Positions 1 to 4,531 of a stretch of DNA of 5,621 bases are shown here, in pieces. The position numbers were made by a program, and so were the translations under genes. Below the pieces are notes generated by a model that had not been told where the DNA came from, ran no database searches, and saw only the letters and a program-made list of their open reading frames with translations. The stretch comes from Sulfurovum sp. (GTDB taxonomy: Bacteria; Campylobacterota; Campylobacteria; Campylobacterales; Sulfurovaceae), in assembly GCA_021159425.1 (NCBI GenBank), contig JAGGRU010000203.1, forward strand, positions 1-5,621, given 5' to 3'. The first letter of the stretch is position 1, and every line of letters starts with the position of its first letter.

Positions 1-166
1 TTTTGCTATTTTCAAAGTCAGCATGTGCTCTAAGAAACTTATCTTTCCAATCTGCCGCTTCTGCAAGGGCAGCTTCAAGAGGATCAATTTCTTCAGTTTC
101 TTCTACTTGAGGCTCTACAACTTCTTCAGTCTGAGACTCTTCAAGATTTTCATTTTCCTGACTCAT
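1..166 (-). CDS. grpE: GrpE-like co-chaperone, N-terminal part (runs off the window)
   Basis: Only the first 55 residues are in the window. They comprise an acidic, disordered, Glu-rich leader (about residues 1-35) followed by the segment WKDKFLRAHADFENSK. That segment matches the conserved opening of the GrpE long coiled coil (family pattern K-D-x-x-L-R-A-x-A-D/E-F-E-N). GrpE is the cytoplasmic nucleotide-exchange factor of DnaK, and with DnaJ it drives the DnaK ATPase cycle in protein folding. The start is fixed by a strong Shine-Dalgarno AAGGAGGT (173-180) 6 nt before the ATG. In many Campylobacterota the order is hrcA-grpE-dnaK. Here the gene just upstream is rpsO, a promoter lies in the gap, and hrcA is not adjacent. 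dnaK may follow outside the window. Identity rests on a short stretch, so a different coiled-coil protein is possible but unlikely. Confidence 0.85.
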   Translation of the reverse strand, partial: MSQENENLEESQTEEVVEPQVEETEEIDPLEAALAEAADWKDKFLRAHADFENSK

Positions 167-219
167 AAACAGACCTCCTTATTCATATATTATTGCACCA
201 ATAACGAATGCTTGAAAGT

Positions 220-249
220 ATTATACAACATTGAGTGCATGTTTGTCAA
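220..249 (-). promoter_or_regulatory. sigma70 promoter of grpE
   Basis: Read on the minus strand, a perfect -35 TTGACA (244-249) and a perfect -10 TATAAT (220-225) are separated by 18 bp. Transcription would start near position 213, giving a leader of about 45 nt before the grpE ATG at 166. Such a close match to consensus is unusual in Campylobacterota, where -35 boxes are normally weak. It suggests an intrinsically strong promoter held down by a repressor, which fits the HAIR-like repeats that overlap and precede it. Confidence 0.75.
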
Positions 250-250
250 G
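230..250. promoter_or_regulatory. HAIR-like inverted repeat overlapping the grpE -35 box
   Basis: On the plus strand the sequence reads ATTGAGT (230-236), 7 nt, TGTCAAG (244-250). The published HspR-associated inverted repeat is CTTGAGT-N7-ACTCAAG. The left half matches 6/7 and the right half 5/7, with the exact 7-nt spacing. The right half coincides with the -35 hexamer and the left half lies in the spacer, so a bound repressor would exclude RNA polymerase. HspR is a MerR-type heat-shock repressor known in Campylobacter and Helicobacter. Its gene is not in this window, so assigning the binder is an inference. Confidence 0.5.
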
Positions 251-255
251 TCATT

Positions 256-276
256 GTTGAGTCAAATTGACTAAAC
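256..276. promoter_or_regulatory. second HAIR-like inverted repeat upstream of the grpE promoter
   Basis: GTTGAGT (256-262), 7 nt, ACTAAAC (270-276) matches HAIR CTTGAGT-N7-ACTCAAG at 6/7 and 5/7 positions. As a palindrome it is nearly perfect over 21 bp, centred at 266, with a single mismatched pair (259/273). Its centre is 26 bp from the centre of the promoter-overlapping copy. Two spaced copies suggest cooperative binding. Confidence 0.5.
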
Positions 277-363
277 TATGTAAAAAGACCGTTAGAATAG
301 GATAAAAACCGTGTATAAAAAGTTAAAATTGAAGGGGATTTATTGTGTTTGAAATTATGAAGT

Positions 364-385
364 ATAACTGCCCAAAGGCAGTTAT
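364..385 (-). terminator. hairpin after rpsO, probable terminator
   Basis: A perfect 9-bp stem (ATAACTGCC 364-372, GGCAGTTAT 377-385) with a 4-nt loop begins 8 nt past the rpsO stop codon. On the minus strand the sequence after the stem is AT-rich but has no clean T run (ACTTCATAATTTC). It is therefore either a weak intrinsic terminator or a 3'-end-stabilising hairpin. It separates rpsO from the grpE promoter. Confidence 0.55.
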
Positions 386-392
386 TATAGTA

Positions 393-662
393 TTAGTTTC
401 TAATACCAAGATCTGTTTTGATAGTGTTCCATCTTGCAAGATCTGTGTTTTTAAGATATCTCATAAGTCTTCTTCTCTGACCTACTAACTTAAGTAGTCC
501 AAGTCTTGAAGAGTGATCTTTCTTATTTGTTTTAAGGTGATCTGTAAGATAAGTAATTCTCTCTGTAATAAGAGCTACCTGTACTTCTGTTGAACCTGTA
601 TCGTTTTCGCCTCTTGCGTATTTAGCAATAATTTCTGCTTTTTTCGCCTGATCTAAAGCCAT
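393..662 (-). CDS. rpsO: 30S ribosomal protein S15
   Basis: The 89-residue product has the length of bacterial S15. It carries the family signature [16 protein letters not shown] (21-36), the [20 protein letters not shown] stretch (38-57) and [12 protein letters not shown] (59-70). S15 binds 16S rRNA helices 20-22 early in assembly of the small-subunit platform and contributes to intersubunit bridge B4. The SD AGGAGGT (667-673) lies 4 nt before the ATG, a rather tight spacing. The gene is monocistronic as far as can be seen: the Rrf2 gene is divergent on one side, and a hairpin and the grpE promoter lie on the other. In several bacteria S15 represses its own translation through its leader. 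The leader here (663 to about 730) shows no structure I could confidently call. Confidence 0.97.
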   Translation of the reverse strand: MALDQAKKAEIIAKYARGENDTGSTEVQVALITERITYLTDHLKTNKKDHSSRLGLLKLVGQRRRLMRYLKNTDLARWNTIKTDLGIRN

Positions 663-778
663 AATGACCTCCTGATTGGTATTTAATTCTCAAAATGAGT
701 CCGCAATAATATCATAATAAACTTACCTTGGACTTAGAACAGCAAGAACCCAAAGAGTAAGAAGGTTCAATTAATCTA

Positions 779-802
779 AATTAGAGTAAAATACTCCTAA
801 TT
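779..802. promoter_or_regulatory. probable operator overlapping the Rrf2 gene promoter
   Basis: An inverted repeat reads AATTA-GAGTA-AAA-TACTC-C-TAATT. Two 5-bp paired blocks sit on each side of a 3-nt centre, with one extra C (797) in the right arm. The only good -10 candidate for the downstream gene, TAAAAT (787-792), lies in its centre. A -35 is poorly defined (TTCAAT near 766-771, spacing 15). Rrf2-family regulators usually bind about 20-30 bp dyads and often repress their own promoters, so autoregulation by the downstream gene product is the natural reading. The SD of that gene (809-813) starts 7 nt after the repeat. Confidence 0.55.
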
Positions 803-821
803 AAGAATGAAGGTCTATATC

Positions 822-1220
822 ATGTTATTAACACGTGCAAGTGAATATGCGCTATTGTCTTTAGACAGCATACGAAAATCAGACAGTCCAATAGGTGCCG
901 AACAGCTGGCGAATGAACTTTGTATCCCTAAAAGTTTTCTTGCTAAAATTTTACAGAGTCTTGCCAAACAAGGTATTTTAGAGTCTCGTAAAGGTGCACA
1001 TGGCGGTTTTATCCTCGCCAAAGACATCAATGAAATCACCATTAACAGTATTATTCTTGCTGCTGAGGGTAAAACACCTGCAGTATTTGACTGTACAAGC
1101 TATGCCAGTACTTGTCCAAACGGTGCCATTGGGACTTGTGCCATCTCTCCATTTTTAGCAAACTTTCAAACAAGGATCGATGATTTCCTCAATGGTCTTA
1201 CCCTCGGAGATATACTGTAA
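822..1220 (+). CDS. Rrf2-family transcriptional regulator with three-cysteine cluster region
   Basis: The 132-residue product has the Rrf2/IscR/NsrR architecture. The N-terminal winged helix opens with MLLTRASEYALLSL. The recognition region IGAEQLANELCIPKSFLAKILQSLAKQGIL (24-53) precedes the wing ESRKGAHGGFILAK (54-67) and a dimerisation helix. Cys91, Cys98 and Cys106 (C-x6-C-x7-C) lie where family members bind an Fe-S cluster. Glu8 occupies the position of the oxygen ligand in NsrR (Asp8) and RsrR (Glu8), and no His follows the third Cys as in E. coli IscR. I chose ATG 822 over ATG 807 because family members start at this point and GAAGG (809-813) gives correct spacing; the earlier ATG has no SD. 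The stop abuts the next ATG, implying co-transcription and translational coupling with the DHH gene. The signal (iron, NO or redox) cannot be read from sequence. Confidence 0.92.
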   Translation: MLLTRASEYALLSLDSIRKSDSPIGAEQLANELCIPKSFLAKILQSLAKQGILESRKGAHGGFILAKDINEITINSIILAAEGKTPAVFDCTSYASTCPNGAIGTCAISPFLANFQTRIDDFLNGLTLGDIL

Positions 1221-2264
1221 ATGCAACAACACCTTTATCACTTATCTCATATCGACCTCGATGGTTACGGCTGTCAATATCTCAGCACTCAATGTTTCAC
1301 TAAAGCAGAATATTATAACGCAAACTATGGTCCTGAAGTATCTGCACGACTTAAAGAGATGGTCAAGAAAATTGAACAGGATAAATTTTTACATGGGGAC
1401 AAAGTTGAAGCACTGATTCTCATCACCGATCTTAACCTCACAAGCAAAGAGGGAAACTGGATAGAGAAAGAAGCCATACGTATAGGTGCGAAACTTCAAC
1501 TTCTTGACCATCATGCAACAGGATCTTCTGCAGCTGAACGTTTTGCCTGGTATAAACTGGATACAACACGTTGTGCCACACTCATTACTTACGATTGGTT
1601 ACAAACCCATTATAACTTTGATGAAAACAATGACTTAGCTGCTATTGTCAAAGCCATCAATGCCATAGATATTTGGGTAAGTGATGATACACTTTTCGAA
1701 TACGGTAAAGTGATGCTTGGTATGATCTCCGGAGCAAGAGAGGTCAATCGTATACTCTTTCCTGCCCAGGACAGAGCATTTAAACTTTCACTGATCGAAG
1801 CAGCAAAAGAGATCGTAGAAAAAGAGAATGCACCTATTGAACTTGACGATGCCCTTCATCAGATCAAAAAAAGTTTTTTCTTAGAAAAAGAGAATAACAC
1901 AAAAGACAACCTGGTAGCCTTCTATGTCACAGATCTTTTAACGAAAGACAGACAGCGTCTTACTATTACCTATAAAGGCTATAAAGGTATCCTTGGATAC
2001 AACGTGGGAAATACTTCTATCATCGGAAATACCTGTATGCTGAACAACCCGGATTATGACTTCTATATGGATGTGAATTTCAGAGGGAACTTTTCTCTCC
2101 GAAGCAACAACAAATTAGATGTTTCACAAATGGCAGCACACATTGGTAAAGGCGGGGGACATCCTAACGCAAGCGGCGGAAAAATAGAAGGGTACAAAGA
2201 TTCATTTGTGTATGCCGATGTACGGAAGTTTGTGCAAGATTATATAGATGAGAAGTGCCAATAA
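1221..2264 (+). CDS. DHH/DHHA1-family phosphoesterase (NrnB-like)
   Basis: The 347-residue product is a stand-alone DHH-DHHA1 protein with no signal peptide or membrane segment. Motif I is SHIDLDGYG (His10, Asp12, Asp14, Gly15), motif II is the Asp70 of LITDLN, motif III is DHHATG (Asp96, His97, His98) and motif IV is Asp150 of AINAIDIW. These carry the residues expected for the binuclear Mn site. The DHHA1 substrate-binding loop is GKGGGHPNASGG (309-320). Family members hydrolyse short oligoribonucleotides, pAp or cyclic dinucleotides. The HxDLDG form and overall layout most resemble NrnB-like oligoribonucleases, but substrate is an inference. The ATG follows the Rrf2 stop with no gap, and the SD-like GGAGA (1206-1210) lies inside the upstream gene. 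Expression therefore probably follows the regulator. The unit ends at the REP pair near 2275. Confidence 0.9.
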   Translation: MQQHLYHLSHIDLDGYGCQYLSTQCFTKAEYYNANYGPEVSARLKEMVKKIEQDKFLHGDKVEALILITDLNLTSKEGNWIEKEAIRIGAKLQLLDHHATGSSAAERFAWYKLDTTRCATLITYDWLQTHYNFDENNDLAAIVKAINAIDIWVSDDTLFEYGKVMLGMISGAREVNRILFPAQDRAFKLSLIEAAKEIVEKENAPIELDDALHQIKKSFFLEKENNTKDNLVAFYVTDLLTKDRQRLTITYKGYKGILGYNVGNTSIIGNTCMLNNPDYDFYMDVNFRGNFSLRSNNKLDVSQMAAHIGKGGGHPNASGGKIEGYKDSFVYADVRKFVQDYIDEKCQ

Positions 2265-2274
2265 TTATTTGAAT

Positions 2275-2342
2275 TGTGGTCGATAAATCGACCCTACGAA
2301 ATATTGATCTTCTTAATATGTAGGGTCGGTTTACCGACCACA
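2275..2342. repeat. inverted pair of REP-like palindromes (BIME-like), possible bidirectional terminator
   Basis: Two units face away from each other around a 22-nt spacer (2298-2319). The minus-strand unit is GTAG (2297-2294) followed by hairpin GGTCGATTTATCGACC (2293-2278). The plus-strand unit is GTAG (2320-2323) followed by GGTCGGTTTACCGACC (2324-2339). Both end in ACA. Each unit folds alone (7-bp stem), and the two 23-nt arms can also pair with each other with one G-U and one A-C. GTAG plus an imperfect palindrome is the defining form of REP elements. The pair lies between the convergent DHH and recR genes, 10 nt after one stop and 5 nt before the other, where it could end or protect both transcripts. 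Confidence 0.75.
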
Positions 2343-2347
2343 CACAT

Positions 2348-2917
2348 TTATATCTTCACCCTGGCTTCCAAAGCACGTGACAGTGACATAATATCTATAT
2401 TTTCCAACTCTACTCCTGTTGGAACACCTTGTGCTATTTTTGTAAATTGAATATCCAGTCCCAGTAATTTATCTTCTATATAGAGTATCATTGTATCTGT
2501 TGCAATACTTGGGGGGAAAGCAAAAATGACTTCATCTACTCCACCAACAGCATAAAAGAGATGTGCTTCATCCAAGTCTCTTACTTCAGAAATGACATAA
2601 TAGACCCCTTCAAACTGTCCACTCTCTTCGATGGTCAAGATATCTTTTGCAGACTGAACTATGCAAAGTTTAGAAGAATCACGGTAAGGATCTGAACAGA
2701 TAGCACAAAGTTCATCTTCACTCATGTTGTGACATTTACTGCATTTTTGAATACTGTTGATCCCTGTCTCTAAAGCATGTGCAAGCTTCATGGCAGCAAA
2801 GCCATCTTCCATCACAGTATGATAGGCTAAACGTATTGCAGTTTTTTTACCAATAGACGGAAGCCTGCCAAAGGCATCAACCAAGTTTTCAAAAGCTTCT
2901 ATTTTATATTTTTTCAT
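2348..2917 (-). CDS. recR: recombination mediator protein RecR
   Basis: RecR works with RecF and/or RecO to load RecA on SSB-coated gapped DNA. The 189-residue product carries the helix-hairpin-helix FGRLPSIGKKTAIRLAYH (16-33). A C4 zinc finger follows (Cys59, Cys62, Cys71, Cys74), then a Toprim domain starting LCIVQSAKDILTIEESGQF (84-102). The C-terminal segment is GVPTGVELENIDIMSLSRALEAR (164-186). It is slightly shorter than the roughly 200-residue norm because the Toprim G-H-L-S-P-L-D-G loop is reduced, and the usual Toprim Glu in VVE is Gln88. The SD is weak (AGGT before the ATG at 2917). The Dabb gene precedes it in the same direction, with a REP-like hairpin filling most of the 35-nt gap. 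The pair is probably co-transcribed from the promoter near 3276. Confidence 0.95.
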   Translation of the reverse strand: MKKYKIEAFENLVDAFGRLPSIGKKTAIRLAYHTVMEDGFAAMKLAHALETGINSIQKCSKCHNMSEDELCAICSDPYRDSSKLCIVQSAKDILTIEESGQFEGVYYVISEVRDLDEAHLFYAVGGVDEVIFAFPPSIATDTMILYIEDKLLGLDIQFTKIAQGVPTGVELENIDIMSLSRALEARVKI

Positions 2918-2930
2918 TTATTTACCTATT

Positions 2931-2956
2931 GTCGGGGTAAGGGTACCCCGACCTAC
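2931..2956 (-). repeat. single REP-like palindrome between the Dabb gene and recR
   Basis: On the minus strand GTAG (2956-2953) is followed by a perfect 9-bp stem, GTCGGGGTA and TACCCCGAC, with loop CCCT (plus-strand arms 2931-2939 and 2944-2952). It shares the GTAG head and following GTCGG with the units at 2275-2342. Its TAG is the stop codon of the Dabb gene, and it ends 13 nt before the recR ATG. In a joint transcript it would form a strong hairpin just upstream of recR. With no T tract behind it, it is not an obvious terminator. Confidence 0.7.
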
Positions 2957-3249
2957 ATTGCTCGGACGTAGTCTACTACTTTGGAGTATTCAACCACGGT
3001 TTTGATGAAATCTACTACTTTGAGATGTTCCGGATGAACAGCATAGGCATCGAGCCCTTCTTTACTTTCAAACGTTGTTATAATACTCAGGTCCATTGCA
3101 CGCTCTTCAGTAGAGAAGTTGACTCCAACATCCATACTTCTAAGTGTAGGAACTGCTCCCATAAGGTTTTCGAGCATTTGTTTCGCCTGAATGATATTCG
3201 CTTTTTTATTCACTTCTTTAAACTGAAATGCCACTATATGAACAACCAT
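2953..3249 (-). CDS. Dabb (stress-responsive alpha/beta barrel) domain protein
   Basis: The 98-residue product covers one complete Dabb domain (ferredoxin-like dimeric alpha/beta barrel). The opening strand is MVVHIVAFQFKE (1-12). A helix IIQAKQMLENLMGAVP (19-34) follows, then strands SMDVGVNF (38-45) and AMDLSIITTFESKEGLDAYAVHPEHLKVV (51-79), and a closing YSKVVDYVRAM. The pattern of V-H-I-V at the start and Y-x-x-H-P-x-H late in the domain is typical of the family. Most members have no assigned reaction; the name comes from a salt-stress-induced plant homologue. The start has an AGGTAGGT SD. The last codon is ATG and the TAG stop comes from the REP head. It is first in a probable operon with recR; no functional link is evident. 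Confidence 0.85.
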   Translation of the reverse strand: MVVHIVAFQFKEVNKKANIIQAKQMLENLMGAVPTLRSMDVGVNFSTEERAMDLSIITTFESKEGLDAYAVHPEHLKVVDFIKTVVEYSKVVDYVRAM

Positions 3250-3275
3250 AATTACCTACCTGTTTTTTATTCGTG

Positions 3276-3281
3276 ATTATA
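3276..3281 (-). promoter_or_regulatory. -10 box for the Dabb-recR unit
   Basis: A perfect minus-strand TATAAT lies 26 nt before the Dabb ATG. The -35 is weak: TTGGCG at 3301-3306 would need a 19-bp spacer. A perfect -10 with a poor -35 is common in Campylobacterota. Confidence 0.5.
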
Positions 3282-3288
3282 GCTAAAA

Positions 3289-3294
3289 TATGAT
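3289..3294 (+). promoter_or_regulatory. -10 candidate for dnaJ
   Basis: TATGAT on the plus strand is preceded by a T-rich stretch (3263-3268) in place of a -35, a pattern typical of Campylobacterota. It would give a leader of about 85-90 nt containing the REP-like hairpin at 3347-3371. It lies 7 nt from the oppositely directed -10 at 3276-3281, so the two polymerases could not bind together. Only one HAIR-like half-site (ACTCAA, about 3314-3320) is nearby. Confidence 0.35.
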
Positions 3295-3346
3295 AGAATT
3301 CGCCAAAACTACTAAACTCAAATTTAATTTTACAGACATAGAAGCT

Positions 3347-3371
3347 GTAGGGTGGTGCTTTTAAGCCCACC
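3347..3371 (+). repeat. REP-like palindrome in the dnaJ leader
   Basis: GTAG (3347-3350) is followed by GGTGG-T-GCTT-TT-AAGC-CCACC, an imperfect palindrome. It has 4-bp and 5-bp stem blocks with one bulged T (3356). The GTAG head, the GGTSG start and the TTTT/AA centre match the other units in the window. It ends 8 nt before the dnaJ SD and would be transcribed as a leader hairpin. Confidence 0.65.
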
Positions 3372-3389
3372 ATCCAAATGGAGAAAACA

Positions 3390-4529
3390 ATGACAGAAAT
3401 GTGTTATTATGAAGTACTTGAAGTGAGCAAAGACTGTTCAGGTGCAGAACTAAAAAAATCGTACAGAAAACTTGCAATGAAATACCACCCGGACAGAAAT
3501 CCGGACGATAAAGAAGCAGAAGAGCAGTTCAAGATCGTCAATGAAGCGTATCAGATCTTAAGTGATGAGCAAAAAAGAGGTATCTATGACCGTTACGGTA
3601 AAGCTGGGTTAGAGGGTCAAGGTATGGGTGGCGGCTTTGGCGGAGCCGGTGGTATGGATGACATTATGGATATGTTCAATTCTATGTTTGGCGGTTCCGG
3701 TGGTGGTTTTGGCGGAGGTTTTGGACGTACACAACGTGACCCAAGCCAAAAATATGCCCTGGATTTTGAAATGGAACTTCAACTTGAATTCCATGAAGCG
3801 GTATTTGGCTGTGAAAAGAAAATAGATATCACATACAAAACACCTTGTGAAGACTGTGAAGGTACAGGAGCCAAAGATGCAAAACTGGAAACTTGTGACT
3901 ATTGTGGCGGTCAGGGTCAAGTACTTATGAGACAAGGACCTATGCAATTTGCACAAACCTGTCCAAAGTGTCAGGGTGAAGGTAAAACAGTAAAAGAAAA
4001 ATGTGGAAGCTGTCACGGTAAAGGATACCATGAAGAAGATGACACAGTGACCATAAGTATTCCTGCCGGAGTAGACTCTGGAAACCGTCTGCGTGCTCAA
4101 GGGTATGGAAATGAAGCCAAAAACGGAAGCCGTGGTGACCTTTACCTGACTTTCCATGTAGAAGAAGATGAGAACTTCATACGTAACGGAAAAGATATTT
4201 ACGTTGAAGTGCCGGTATTCTTTACGCAAGCTATTTTGGGAGAGACCATTACCATCCCTGCCCTTGAAGGAGAACTTGATCTTGAGCTCAAACAGAGTAC
4301 GAAAGACAAAGAGCAGTTTGTATTCAATGGTGAGGGTGTTGCCGATGTACACGGCGGAAGAAAAGGTAGACTGGTTGCACAAATTCGTATGATCCTTCCT
4401 AAAAAGATCAACGAGGTGCAAAAAGAATTACTTGAGAAACTTCAAGAGAGTTATGGTGTAGAAAGTAGCCCGCACAAAAGTACTTTCGACTCTGCATTTA
4501 ACAGAGTAAAGGGTTGGTTTAAAAATTAG
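3390..4529 (+). CDS. dnaJ: molecular chaperone DnaJ (type I J-protein)
   Basis: The 379-residue product is a full type I DnaJ that delivers unfolded clients to DnaK and stimulates its ATPase. The J domain (5-70) contains the essential HPD (33-35). A Gly/Phe-rich linker (76-112) follows with repeated GGG/GGF and the [12 protein letters not shown] element. The zinc region has four CxxCxGxG repeats at 153, 169, 191 and 205. The two C-terminal beta-domains (from about 215) precede a short dimerisation tail. I prefer ATG 3390 to the in-frame ATG 3378. GGAG (3380-3383) stands 6 nt before 3390 and the family begins M-T-E-x-x-Y-Y-E there, while the earlier ATG has no SD. Unlike the C. jejuni and H. 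pylori cbpA-hspR arrangement, no hspR follows. The gene ends 2 nt from the stop of the convergent gene. Confidence 0.98.
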   Translation: MTEMCYYEVLEVSKDCSGAELKKSYRKLAMKYHPDRNPDDKEAEEQFKIVNEAYQILSDEQKRGIYDRYGKAGLEGQGMGGGFGGAGGMDDIMDMFNSMFGGSGGGFGGGFGRTQRDPSQKYALDFEMELQLEFHEAVFGCEKKIDITYKTPCEDCEGTGAKDAKLETCDYCGGQGQVLMRQGPMQFAQTCPKCQGEGKTVKEKCGSCHGKGYHEEDDTVTISIPAGVDSGNRLRAQGYGNEAKNGSRGDLYLTFHVEEDENFIRNGKDIYVEVPVFFTQAILGETITIPALEGELDLELKQSTKDKEQFVFNGEGVADVHGGRKGRLVAQIRMILPKKINEVQKELLEKLQESYGVESSPHKSTFDSAFNRVKGWFKN

Positions 4530-4531
4530 AT

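Noticed and set aside
194..239. Imperfect repeat TGCACCAAT / ATTGAGTGCA around the grpE -10, considered as a CIRCE-like element
   Set aside because: CIRCE is TTAGCACTC-N9-GAGTGCTAA; here the spacing is far too long and the arms only partly match.
23..274. Plus-strand reading frame of 83 codons across the grpE start and promoter
   Set aside because: It is antisense to grpE and its control region, is rich in Phe, Cys and Leu as expected for a shadow frame, and lacks an SD.
345..488. Plus-strand GTG-initiated reading frame of about 47 codons with an AGGGG stretch upstream
   Set aside because: Most of it is antisense to rpsO and its hairpin, the product resembles no protein I know, and the SD-like G run alone is not enough support.
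807..821. Earlier in-frame ATG for the Rrf2 gene, adding MKVYI
   Set aside because: There is no SD before 807, the SD GAAGG would then lie inside the gene, and family members start at MLLTRASEYA.
2275..3371. Palindromic repeats considered as a CRISPR array
   Set aside because: Repeats are non-identical, in both orientations, irregularly spaced and separated by full genes.
3378..3389. Earlier in-frame ATG for dnaJ, adding MEKT
   Set aside because: There is no SD before it; GGAG overlaps this ATG and is correctly spaced for ATG 3390.
3609..4421. Long minus-strand open frame (270 codons) opposite dnaJ
   Set aside because: It is a mirror of the strongly supported dnaJ coding frame, with Phe/Thr-rich low-complexity composition and no family resemblance.
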